A stretch of DNA of 12,614 bases from Candidatus Woesearchaeota archaeon (GCA_003561825.1 PWVO01000117.1:1-12614), one strand, 5' to 3'; shown: positions 1 through 6,541, counted from the stretch's first letter. Program-made: numbers and translations. The notes: generated by a model from the sequence alone, not told the origin.

Positions 1-10
1 GCCCTGAATT

Positions 11-472
11 TTAAGGCATTTCCCCTGCAAGATTGTCTCTCAGAAATTCCTCAGACTTAATCTCATTAATAATAAAAAACTCCTTTTTTCTGGCAGTCTT
101 AATCTCACTCAGCTTGCCATAAAATTCATTTAGCTCCTGCATATTCCTGAAAATGCAGTCAGCAAAAAAATCAAACCCCTCGCTAATCCTGAACAGCGAG
201 TTTACCTGAGGGCTTTTAGAAAGAAACTCACCCAGCTCTTTTCTGCGCTTCTTGCTTGACTTTAGCACAACAGCAGCCCTTAAGCCAAACCCAAGCTTAT
301 TAAAGTCTATAAGCGTGCTGTGTTTTGATATTACATAATTATCCATCCTATTAATCCTGTCAAAAATAGTAGAAACAGGAATCCCTGTATTTTTGCTCAT
401 TAATGTAAGGCTGCTTCTTGAGTTTTTCCTCAGCTCAGAAAGTATCTTAATGTCATTCTGCTTTAAGTCCAT
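11..472 (-). CDS. Lrp/AsnC-family transcriptional regulator (copy 1)
   Basis: A 153-residue protein with the full Lrp/AsnC layout. Residues about 5-55 form an N-terminal helix-turn-helix (NDIKILSELRKNSR, then GIPVSTIFDRINRM as the recognition helix). The linker IDFNKLGFGLRA follows. A C-terminal RAM-type alpha/beta ligand-binding domain spans about 65-150, with the typical 'SLFRISEGFDFFADCIFRNMQE' pattern broken only by ordinary substitutions. Members of this family bind DNA as dimers or octamers and often sense amino acids; the effector here cannot be read. The ATG lies about 25 nt from a TATA-like element at 494-501 with no Shine-Dalgarno, so the mRNA is probably leaderless. It is a paralogue of the gene at 557-1015, in the same orientation 84 nt away. 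The family call is strong; the regulated genes are unknown. Confidence 0.85.
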   Translation of the reverse strand: MDLKQNDIKILSELRKNSRSSLTLMSKNTGIPVSTIFDRINRMDNYVISKHSTLIDFNKLGFGLRAAVVLKSSKKRRKELGEFLSKSPQVNSLFRISEGFDFFADCIFRNMQELNEFYGKLSEIKTARKKEFFIINEIKSEEFLRDNLAGEMP

Positions 473-493
473 GCAAAAAATGTGAAAAAAAGA

Positions 494-501
494 ATTTAAA
501 T
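494..501 (-). promoter_or_regulatory. TATA box of Lrp-like copy 1
   Basis: On the minus strand the element ATTTAAAT lies about 25 nt upstream of the ATG at 472. This is the archaeal TATA-to-start distance, so transcription would begin at or next to the start codon (leaderless). Copy 1 therefore probably has its own promoter and does not rely only on readthrough from copy 2. Confidence 0.5.
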
Positions 502-510
502 GATTTGCCT

Positions 511-518
511 AAAAAAAA
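511..518 (-). terminator. T-run terminator after Lrp-like copy 2
   Basis: Reading the minus strand, GCTGAG is followed by eight T residues, 39 nt past the stop codon of the gene at 557-1015 and just upstream of the next TATA box. Archaeal termination commonly uses such U-tracts without a strong hairpin. Only the T-run supports this call. Confidence 0.35.
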
Positions 519-556
519 CTCAGCTTTTTCCTGTTTTTATGAAATCATTCCGGTTT

Positions 557-1015
557 TTAGACCTCAATAAAATCAGGATCACTCATAAAAGACTCTCTCT
601 TCAGCTCATCAACAAGATAATAAACCTGCTTGTCCTTAACCTCAAACTTCTCCTCAAGCATCTCAATAAAATCCTCCATATCCTTAATATGCCTGAATAT
701 TGTGTCTATCATAAAATCAAAGCCATTATTCACCTTATAAACACTGTTTATATTATGGTTCTTGAGAAGAAAATCCCTGAATTCATCCCTGTGCTTCCTG
801 TCAACCTTAATTATGAGGTGTGCCCTTGTATTAAACCCCAGCTTGGAAAAATCCAGAAGGCTTGTGTATTTAGTAATTATATTATTCTCCTGAATCTTAA
901 GCTTGTCATAGATAGTAGAAACAGGAATTCTTGTTTTTTTGCTTAATCTTGTTAATGTTTCTCTTGCATTCTGCCTGAGGCACGACAAAACTATCAAATC
1001 TTTTTTATTAATCAT
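557..1015 (-). CDS. Lrp/AsnC-family transcriptional regulator (copy 2)
   Basis: A 152-residue protein, clearly paralogous to the 11-472 product across its whole length. Residues 1-55 are the HTH (KKDLIVLSCLRQNARETLTRL, then RIPVSTIYDKLKI). The linker LLDFSKLGFNTRAH follows, then a RAM-like effector domain with 'VYKVNNGFDFMIDTIFRHIKD'. Both copies share IPVSTI(F/Y)D in the recognition helix, so they may read similar DNA sites, while their effector domains differ much more. The start ATG follows a leader of about 26 nt with a G-rich Shine-Dalgarno-like stretch (1021-1030) and a TATA box at 1061-1070. The gene is divergent from the gene at 1194 across a 178-nt region with inverted repeats, so it may regulate that region. 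The ligand is unknown. Confidence 0.85.
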   Translation of the reverse strand: MINKKDLIVLSCLRQNARETLTRLSKKTRIPVSTIYDKLKIQENNIITKYTSLLDFSKLGFNTRAHLIIKVDRKHRDEFRDFLLKNHNINSVYKVNNGFDFMIDTIFRHIKDMEDFIEMLEEKFEVKDKQVYYLVDELKRESFMSDPDFIEV

Positions 1016-1020
1016 ATTAA

Positions 1021-1030
1021 CCCATCCCCC
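1021..1030 (-). promoter_or_regulatory. G-rich RBS-like leader element
   Basis: On the minus strand GGGGGATGGG ends 5 nt before the ATG at 1015. The ten bases AATGGGGGAT here recur in the leader of the minus-strand gene starting at 10054, at a similar distance from its ATG. This resembles but does not match the canonical GGAGGTGAT, so it is either a variant ribosome-binding site or a shared regulatory element. Confidence 0.4.
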
Positions 1031-1060
1031 ATTTTTTTATCAATAATTCCTGGGGATGCA

Positions 1061-1070
1061 AAAATATAAA
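1061..1070 (-). promoter_or_regulatory. TATA box of Lrp-like copy 2
   Basis: The minus-strand sequence TTTATATTTT is centred about 50 nt upstream of the ATG at 1015. It predicts a transcription start near 1041 and a leader of about 26 nt that contains the G-rich element. Confidence 0.5.
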
Positions 1071-1089
1071 CCTTTTTTACAAAAATCTA

Positions 1090-1113
1090 CTGAATGTTTC
1101 AGAAAATCCCTGA
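1090..1113. promoter_or_regulatory. Inverted-repeat operator candidate CTGAA-N3-TTCAG-N7-CTGAA
   Basis: CTGAATGTTTCAG (1090-1102) is a perfect 5-bp inverted repeat around a 3-nt spacer. A further CTGAA at 1109-1113 forms a second inverted pair with the TTCAG arm. The elements sit between the two divergent TATA boxes (1061-1070 and 1161-1170), about 20 bp behind the one for the Lrp-like gene. Lrp-family proteins bind short imperfect palindromes in such places, so autoregulation by the 557-1015 product is a reasonable inference. Confidence 0.35.
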
Positions 1114-1149
1114 ACCATTTAAAAACAAGCCAAATAAAAAACAAAAATC

Positions 1150-1170
1150 CTGAAACAAAAGATATATATA
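1150..1170 (+). promoter_or_regulatory. Promoter of the NrdD-like/TS-like/GGDEF cluster with CTGAAACA box
   Basis: A TATA box, ATATATATA within 1161-1170, lies about 28 nt before the ATG at 1194, so the mRNA is probably leaderless or nearly so. Directly upstream, at the BRE position, is CTGAAACA (1150-1157), within a 14-nt string AAATCCTGAAACAA that also occurs right at the flippase start codon (10201-10214). Confidence 0.5.
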
Positions 1171-1193
1171 TTTGTTAGCCCTAAGTAGTGATT

Positions 1194-2807
1194 ATGAAAC
1201 AAACAGAGCACGACATACTGATGCTTTTCAAGAAAAGCCCAGGCAAAGAGCTTTCAACATCAGAAATAATTGCAAATATATTTCCAAAAGAGTGCCAAAG
1301 CATCAATGATGCAATAAGCAACCTCTTTAATGACAGGGAAAAAATATATGCAGCAAAGCAGAAAAAAGCCCAGCTTCACAGAAATGTATTATATTACCTC
1401 AACAGCCTTGTTAATGATGACATACTTAAGATAAGCAGGCAGGGAAACAGAGGCGAAAAGTATTTTGCGCTTGCACTCGAGGGAAAAGATGAAATAATAA
1501 TCAATAAGTCAGGAAAAAAGATCATACTCTCAAAGCCCACAGTCAAGTCAATGCCAATAGACGGCTATGAGCATGGCATAGCTTCCAGGTTTGAGTCACC
1601 TACCTGGATAGATAAAATAAACTCAATCCTTCTTGAAACACACGGATTCAGGGACATAAATGAAATAAGCACAACTGTTCTAAGATGCCTTGCAGATGTC
1701 AATGATGCAATAGCCCTCAATGACTTTGAGCACGCCATACATGAAAATGAGATCCCTGACTTAATCTTATTCCTGAAAGACATAAGCAGGGAATGCAGCG
1801 ACTCAGGCAAGACATTAAGCCTCATCATAGATGCAACAAATCTCGAAAAAGAAAAAACCCAGAAAATAACAGATTTTCTTCAGGAATTCTGCGCAATGAA
1901 GCCTAGTGCAATAAGCATTATATTTGACATAAGAAGCAAAGAACTCAGTGAGAACATAGATTTTTTTGAAAAAGCAACAAAAATCTTCATAAAATCCAAC
2001 ACAAAGATGTACATCAAAAACCAGGACCTTTACTCAGCCCCATATTTTCTCGGAAAAGCAGGCCCATATTGCTTTGATGAAAAAGAGTGGCTTATATACA
2101 AAAAAAATATCCAGAAAAACAGCATAGGCCTTGCATGCTCCCAGGCAACAATTGCAGTGGATGTCAACAGGTTTTTCAGCAAAAACAATGACATAAGCAG
2201 CTTCCGCAATTTCATCAAAAACACAATAAAGTCGCTCTTTTACGCAAACTCCATGCAGCGAAGAAACTCAGAGGACTACTTCAAGAACATTGTAAAGCTT
2301 TCCCATCCAAATGTAATGGACTTTTTCAGGCTTAGCAGAAACTATGTAAGGTTCTGGAACTACGGCTGGAAAGAGCCAAACCTTAACCAGAACTATGTAA
2401 TAGACCTAATCAAAAGCACAAAAGAGGAAGTTGACAGCTTCTGCCTTTCTGAAGAGACAATATACAAGTCATGCGGAATGCCAACAAGATTCAAGGTTGC
2501 TTTTTCCTGCCTCTTTAAGGAATCAGGCCTCGGCTTCAGCAAAGAGCTCTTCAACAGAATAGAGATAAAAAGGCTTGAAGAACTTTACTCAAAAGAATTC
2601 AAAGAGCTTTTCAGCGTTAAAGAGGAAATAGTGCAGGCCTTTAACGGAGGCGACAGGGCAAGGCTTTTCAGAATCGGGAAAATAAGCCCCAGCGACATAT
2701 GTAGGGAATTCAACATCATACTCAAAACATTCAAAATCCCCTTCTTTTGCTATGACTTCGGGGAGCACCACGGAGCAGACCTGAAGCTTACAAGCTTCAT
2801 AAGGTAA
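1194..2807 (+). CDS. Winged-helix protein with degenerate anaerobic ribonucleotide reductase (NrdD)-like body
   Basis: A 537-residue protein. Residues about 1-95 are a winged-helix domain (EHDILMLFKKS, STSEIIANIF, then wing ILKISRQGNRGEKYFALA). The rest follows the order of class III RNR as I know it from T4 NrdD. There is a strand/helix run LSLIIDATN to AISIIFDI (208-246), then a possible counterpart of the thiyl-radical cysteine at GPYC (Cys293). SQATIAVDVNRFF (316-328) lines up with VTLNLPRIA. Near the end, FNGGDRARLFRI (483-494) and KIPFFCYDF (514-522) match the region before the zinc site. The protein stops there, with no CxxC zinc knuckle and no RxxGY glycyl-radical motif, so it should not reduce ribonucleotides. 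I infer a nucleotide-binding transcription factor. The ATG at 1194 fits the TATA spacing better than a GTG two codons earlier. First gene of a tight operon. The HTH call is firm; the NrdD relation is moderate. Confidence 0.6.
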   Translation: MKQTEHDILMLFKKSPGKELSTSEIIANIFPKECQSINDAISNLFNDREKIYAAKQKKAQLHRNVLYYLNSLVNDDILKISRQGNRGEKYFALALEGKDEIIINKSGKKIILSKPTVKSMPIDGYEHGIASRFESPTWIDKINSILLETHGFRDINEISTTVLRCLADVNDAIALNDFEHAIHENEIPDLILFLKDISRECSDSGKTLSLIIDATNLEKEKTQKITDFLQEFCAMKPSAISIIFDIRSKELSENIDFFEKATKIFIKSNTKMYIKNQDLYSAPYFLGKAGPYCFDEKEWLIYKKNIQKNSIGLACSQATIAVDVNRFFSKNNDISSFRNFIKNTIKSLFYANSMQRRNSEDYFKNIVKLSHPNVMDFFRLSRNYVRFWNYGWKEPNLNQNYVIDLIKSTKEEVDSFCLSEETIYKSCGMPTRFKVAFSCLFKESGLGFSKELFNRIEIKRLEELYSKEFKELFSVKEEIVQAFNGGDRARLFRIGKISPSDICREFNIILKTFKIPFFCYDFGEHHGADLKLTSFIR

Positions 2808-2810
2808 AAA

Positions 2811-3461
2811 ATGGAAATCAAGTCAGAAACACTAATGTCAGCCTGGAAATCAGCCTTAAGGCATATAATAGACTCAGGCAGGGACTTCACAGATGAGAAT
2901 AACAGAATATGCAGGGAAGTCCTCAATCTTCTTATAGAAATAAAGCCTCCCCACAATGACATAAGCAGTGCAATAAGCCTCTTAAACAGCTTCAACAAAT
3001 GGATATACCCCAGCACAGAAGAGATCGCAGACCTCATAATCTCAAGAAAAATGTCACCCACATATTCCTACTCATACGGCCCCAGAATCTTTAATTTCTG
3101 CAGCTCAGTCAACCAGATTGATGATTTTATAATCCCCCTCTTAAGAAAAAGCCCATTTTCAAGAAGAGCCATAATAACAATATGGAACCCCCATGAAGAC
3201 TCAAAAGTTTACAAAAGAGAAGTCCCTGGCCTGATAAGCATATACTTTAAGATAACCAAAAAAAAGCTAAATGCAACAATGTCAGTAAGAAGCAATGACA
3301 TCTTCTTTGGCTGGCCAGCAAACATATACCAGCTTTTTGTGCTTTCAGAGTATGTCTCAAAAAAGCTCAATTGCGAAATAGGCTCATTAACAACATTTTC
3401 AAACAGCGCACACCTTTTCAAAGACCAGTTTGAAGACATAAAACAAGTTCTAAAAGAATAA
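2811..3461 (+). CDS. Thymidylate synthase-fold protein lacking the catalytic cysteine
   Basis: A 216-residue protein that follows E. coli ThyA almost without gaps over its second half. The phosphate-binding arginine pair is present in SRRAIITIWN (Arg118-Arg119; ThyA 126/127). VRSNDIF supplies Arg160 and Asp163 (ThyA 166/169), WPANIYQ supplies Asn171 (ThyA 177), and SAHLF supplies His201 (ThyA 207). The nucleophile Cys146 lies in an APCH motif in ThyA; here the same place reads VPGL, with Gly140. ThyA Tyr209 is Phe203. Residues 9-45 match the family N-terminus (AWKSALRHIIDSG, REVLNLLIEI). The dUMP pocket thus looks largely kept while methyl transfer is not possible by the known mechanism; nucleotide binding or scaffolding is more likely. 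Its ATG is 3 nt after the preceding stop and 2 nt separate it from the GGDEF gene, so the three are probably co-expressed. The fold call is strong; the role is inferred. Confidence 0.85.
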   Translation: MEIKSETLMSAWKSALRHIIDSGRDFTDENNRICREVLNLLIEIKPPHNDISSAISLLNSFNKWIYPSTEEIADLIISRKMSPTYSYSYGPRIFNFCSSVNQIDDFIIPLLRKSPFSRRAIITIWNPHEDSKVYKREVPGLISIYFKITKKKLNATMSVRSNDIFFGWPANIYQLFVLSEYVSKKLNCEIGSLTTFSNSAHLFKDQFEDIKQVLKE

Positions 3462-3463
3462 AA

Positions 3464-4105
3464 ATGAAAGACAATTATTTTGACATAAAAAAAATAAGCA
3501 GAATAATCTCAGCAAGAAAAATAGCATTAAGAAAAAGCTTAGACACTAAAATCTCTGAACTTACTAGAGAAAATGAGCTTCTCCGTGAAGAGATCAAGAA
3601 TCTCAGGGACTCAGCCAGCATAGATATCCTTACAAAGACCTACACCAGGAATTTCTACGAAAGCCAGATAGAGGCCATATGCGAGGAATACCACAGCAAA
3701 AATCAAAAAATCGGCTTTGTATTGCTGGATCTTGACAACCTTAAGCAAGCTAATGACACATATGGCCATAGCCACGGAGACACAATCCTAAGAAACTTCT
3801 CACACCTTGTAAGCCAATGCATAAAATCAAAAGACTATTTATTCAGAATAGGGGGAGACGAGTTTCTTGTTCTGCTTTGCGGGCCAGGCACAAAAGGCTG
3901 CGATCTGGTAAAATCAAGAATCCAGGAAAAAGTCCAGCTGCACAACAAGCATGCCCCAGAAACCCAGCAGATATTTTTCTCAGCAGGGTATTCAGTACTA
4001 AGCCCATCTTCAATCAAAAAAGATGAATACCGAAAAATAATAGATAATTATTTCCATATTGCAGACCAGAACATGTATCTTGAGAAAAAGCAAAAACAAC
4101 AGTAA
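3464..4105 (+). CDS. GGDEF-domain protein (diguanylate cyclase type), soluble
   Basis: A 213-residue protein. Residues about 25-50 are a charged helix, probably a coiled coil (TKISELTRENELLREEIKNL), leading directly into a GGDEF domain. That domain has DILTKTYTRN (54-63), the metal and base-contact motif LLDLDNLKQANDTYGH (87-102) and Gly105-Asp106. It also has an intact RIGGDEF (128-134) and a late SAGYSV strand. These residues are those that active diguanylate cyclases use to make c-di-GMP from two GTP. The inhibitory I-site RxxD is altered to KSKD (121-124), so feedback control may be weak. There is no membrane segment and no recognisable sensor domain, so input probably comes through the coiled coil or a partner. 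Its start is 2 nt after the TS-like gene. An archaeal GGDEF is unusual. Activity, or another nucleotide product, cannot be told from sequence. Confidence 0.88.
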   Translation: MKDNYFDIKKISRIISARKIALRKSLDTKISELTRENELLREEIKNLRDSASIDILTKTYTRNFYESQIEAICEEYHSKNQKIGFVLLDLDNLKQANDTYGHSHGDTILRNFSHLVSQCIKSKDYLFRIGGDEFLVLLCGPGTKGCDLVKSRIQEKVQLHNKHAPETQQIFFSAGYSVLSPSSIKKDEYRKIIDNYFHIADQNMYLEKKQKQQ

Positions 4106-4137
4106 CATTAATAAACACAAAAGCAAAAGCAAAAAAC

Positions 4138-5841
4138 ATGGCCAACTTCAGGGAAGAAATAAAAAAAGCACTAAAAAAGCACATAAAATCTCCAATAACA
4201 CTTGAGATTCCCCCAGACCCAAAGCTGGGAGATTATGCATTCCCCTGCTTCAGCCTAGCAAAAGAACTGAAAAAAAGCCCTGCCCAGATAGCAAAAGAGA
4301 TATCTGAAAAACTTGAAAAGCCTAAATGCATCAGAGAAATAAAAGCAGAAGGCCCTTACATAAACTTCTTTCTTGACAAAACCCAGTTCAGCAAGACAGT
4401 AATCCATGAAATAATCACCAAAAAAAACACCTATGGCTCAGGAAAAGAAAAATCAAAAACAGCAATAGAATTCCCGGCTCCGAACACAAACAAGCCACTG
4501 CACCTTGGCCACGCCAGAAACATGCTCCTCGGTGAAAGCATATCAAGAATCCTTGAGTTCAGTGGAAACAAAGTATACAGGGTAAACCTCAACAACGACC
4601 GAGGGATACACATCTGCAAGTCAATGGTTGCTTACTCAAAATACGGAAATAATGAAACACCAGAGTCAGCTGGCCTCAAGCCAGATCATTTCATCGGAAA
4701 ATACTATGTGCTTTTCAGCGAAAAAGCAGAAAAAATACCAAAACTTGAGGAAGAGGCAGCAGAGATGCTCAGAAAATGGGAATCAGGCGACAAAAAAACA
4801 ATAAAGCTCTGGAAAAAGATGAATACATGGGCCCTAGAAGGATTTTCACAGACATACAGGGAATTTGGAATTAAGCACGACAAAGTATATAATGAAAGCG
4901 AGTACTACAGCAAGGGCAAAGATATTGTTCTTGATTGCCTCAAAAAAGGCCATTTCACAAAAGATGAAAAAGGCAACATAGTTGCTCCCCTTGAAAAGCA
5001 TGGCTTGCCAGACAAAATACTGCTGAGAGCAGACACAACAAGTGTTTACATAACCCAGGACATAGCACTTGCAAAAATCAAACAAAATGACTTTAACATG
5101 GACAAGTCTATATATGTAGTAGGCTCAGAGCAAAATCTTCATTTCAGGCAGCTCTTCAGGATACTGGAGATAATCGGCTTTAGCCAGGCAGGCTCATGCT
5201 TCCATCTCTCTTACGGCATGATATCACTCCCAGAAGGCAAGATGAAATCAAGGCAGGGCACAGTTGTGGATGCAGATGACATTGCACTCAAAATGAAAGC
5301 ACTTGCAGAACAAGAAATAAAAAAAAGGCACAATCTTGGCAAAGAAGAGCTAAAATCACGGTCAGAAAAAATAGGCATGGCTGCACTAAAGTTCTTCATA
5401 CTCAAATACGAGCCCACAAAAGACTTTGTATTCAACCCCAAAGAGTCAATATCCTTTGAGGGAGAAACAGGCCCCTATGTACAATACACGCATGCAAGGA
5501 TATGCAGCATTATCAGAAAATCAGGAATAAAAGACATAGAAAGCCTTGCAGAAAAATCAGACTTCTCCTTCTTAAGCTCAGGCCAGGAGTCAGCAATAAT
5601 AAGCCTGCTCTCAAGATACCCCAGCAAACTAAAAGAAGCAGCCAGCTCATACAAGCCATCAGCAGTCGCAAGATACCTCCTTGACCTCTCCCAGGCATTC
5701 AATGAATTCTACCATTCAAAGCAGATACTGAAAGAAAAGCAGGAAACAAGAAACCCAAGGCTGATACTTGCATTATGCGTTAAAAATATCCTCTCGTCAG
5801 GCCTAAAGCTCCTTGGCATAGATGCGCCTGACAAGATGTAA
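4138..5841 (+). CDS. argS: Arginine-tRNA ligase
   Basis: A class I aminoacyl-tRNA synthetase that charges tRNA-Arg with arginine using ATP in the cytoplasm. The 567 residues are the usual full length. The N-terminal tRNA-recognition (Add-1) domain covers about 1-90 (PPDPKLGDYAFPCFSLAKEL, EGPYINFFL). The Rossmann catalytic core begins with EFPAPNTNKPLHLGHARN, where HLGH (122-125) is the HIGH signature. The second signature is GKMKSRQGTVVDADD (Lys368-Arg372 in the KMSKS loop). The C-terminal DALR anticodon-binding helices run from about 450 (ETGPYVQYTHARI) to the typical ending LLGIDAP. It begins 32 nt after the GGDEF gene on the same strand and may be read from the same transcript, though AT-rich bases at 4106-4137 could hold a weak promoter. 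Its stop is 8 nt from that of a converging gene. Nothing appears broken. Confidence 0.97.
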   Translation: MANFREEIKKALKKHIKSPITLEIPPDPKLGDYAFPCFSLAKELKKSPAQIAKEISEKLEKPKCIREIKAEGPYINFFLDKTQFSKTVIHEIITKKNTYGSGKEKSKTAIEFPAPNTNKPLHLGHARNMLLGESISRILEFSGNKVYRVNLNNDRGIHICKSMVAYSKYGNNETPESAGLKPDHFIGKYYVLFSEKAEKIPKLEEEAAEMLRKWESGDKKTIKLWKKMNTWALEGFSQTYREFGIKHDKVYNESEYYSKGKDIVLDCLKKGHFTKDEKGNIVAPLEKHGLPDKILLRADTTSVYITQDIALAKIKQNDFNMDKSIYVVGSEQNLHFRQLFRILEIIGFSQAGSCFHLSYGMISLPEGKMKSRQGTVVDADDIALKMKALAEQEIKKRHNLGKEELKSRSEKIGMAALKFFILKYEPTKDFVFNPKESISFEGETGPYVQYTHARICSIIRKSGIKDIESLAEKSDFSFLSSGQESAIISLLSRYPSKLKEAASSYKPSAVARYLLDLSQAFNEFYHSKQILKEKQETRNPRLILALCVKNILSSGLKLLGIDAPDKM

Positions 5842-5849
5842 TTTAAGCA

Positions 5850-6416
5850 CTAAATCATCATTATAACTGAAACCAGAATCAATATCATGCCGACCAATAT
5901 AGAAGTATAAGCTGCAAGCTCATCCTTTGGAAGATTAGCTATATTGTCAATAATATTATCAGACTTCTTAGGCTTTTTTTCTCCAGCAAAAGGATTAGGT
6001 ATCTGGCCATGAACATTAGGCCCAGGCCGCTGCGGCATCGGCCCCCTAGGCATGCTTCTTCCCATAGGCATTGGCCTTGGGCCCGGTCTTGGGCCAGGCC
6101 TTGCTCCTGGAGGCATAGGCTTGTGCCCAGGCATTTGCGGCCTTGATCCAGGCTGCTGGGGCATTTTTCTCCCAAAAAGAGGATTGCTTCCAGAAGATGG
6201 CTTTCCTTGCATAGGCTTGCTTTTGCCAGGAAAAGCAGATGGCCTGAAACCCTGCTTGCCCTGAGGCCCCTTATTCATAGGCATTTGCTGCCCAGGTCCT
6301 GCAGCTGGTTGCTTGCTCTGTCCTGTAGGCTGCGAACCTGGAAAGTCAAATTTTTTATCACCAGAAGAATCATCCTTTTCACCTAAAATAGTCTTTTTGC
6401 CAAATTTTATCTTCAT
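5850..6416 (-). CDS. Pro/Gly/Met-rich disordered protein with C-terminal membrane anchor
   Basis: A 188-residue protein of unknown function. After a short charged start (MKIKFGKKTILGEKDDSSGD), residues about 25-140 are low complexity, dominated by Pro, Gly, Met, Gln, Arg and Lys, with repeats such as RPGPRPGPRPMPMG. This stretch is very likely disordered and basic. A lysine-rich linker and short helix (SDNIIDNIANLPKDELAAY) lead to one hydrophobic segment, SILVGMILILVSVIMMI, at the very end, so it looks tail-anchored with the tail in the cytoplasm. An in-frame ATG exists six codons upstream, but the ribosome site AAAGGTGA lies between the two, so the start at 6416 is preferred. The gene is divergent from LonB, sharing a 143-nt promoter region. 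Composition alone cannot show homology; a role in membrane organisation or as a LonB partner is speculation. Confidence 0.75.
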   Translation of the reverse strand: MKIKFGKKTILGEKDDSSGDKKFDFPGSQPTGQSKQPAAGPGQQMPMNKGPQGKQGFRPSAFPGKSKPMQGKPSSGSNPLFGRKMPQQPGSRPQMPGHKPMPPGARPGPRPGPRPMPMGRSMPRGPMPQRPGPNVHGQIPNPFAGEKKPKKSDNIIDNIANLPKDELAAYTSILVGMILILVSVIMMI

Positions 6417-6420
6417 ACTA

Positions 6421-6428
6421 TCACCTTT
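6421..6428 (-). promoter_or_regulatory. Shine-Dalgarno deciding the start at 6416
   Basis: On the minus strand AAAGGTGA ends 4 nt before the ATG at 6416. It overlaps codons of the longer reading frame that starts at 6434, which argues for the shorter protein. Confidence 0.65.
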
Positions 6429-6450
6429 AACCATATTTTAGCATTTAAGT

Positions 6451-6458
6451 TTATAAAA
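6451..6458 (-). promoter_or_regulatory. TATA box of the PGM-rich protein gene
   Basis: The minus-strand element TTTTATAA is centred about 38 nt upstream of the ATG at 6416. It predicts a transcript starting near 6428, just ahead of the ribosome-binding site. This would leave the alternative ATG at 6434 untranscribed. Confidence 0.5.
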
Positions 6459-6530
6459 CTTTCTTTTTTTCTGCCTTAAAGCCCACAATAATCCCTAAAT
6501 CTGGCAGCAATAAATTATTTTAAGAAACAT

Positions 6531-6540
6531 TTTTATATTA
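6531..6540 (+). promoter_or_regulatory. TATA box of lonB
   Basis: TTTTATATTA is centred about 25 nt before the LonB ATG at 6560, so the transcript is probably leaderless. No Shine-Dalgarno precedes the ATG, in keeping with this. Confidence 0.55.
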
Positions 6541-6541
6541 C

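Noticed and set aside
500..946. 148-codon plus-strand open frame opposite the second Lrp-like gene
   Set aside because: Composition is Leu/Ile/Lys-rich without any motif, and the opposite strand encodes a clear Lrp-family protein with its own promoter.
1188..1193. GTG start two codons upstream for the NrdD-like gene
   Set aside because: The TATA spacing predicts transcription beginning near 1190-1194, which favours the ATG at 1194; no ribosome site supports the GTG.
6061..6120. Short repeat-like GGCCTTGGGCCC runs, considered as a DNA repeat or CRISPR
   Set aside because: They encode the RPGPRPGPRP repeats of the low-complexity protein; there is no regular repeat-spacer spacing.
6052..6264. 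Plus-strand open frame rich in Gly, Leu and Pro
   Set aside because: It is the antisense shadow of the Pro/Gly/Met-rich gene. The minus frame has a ribosome site, a TATA box and a sensible membrane anchor; this one has none.
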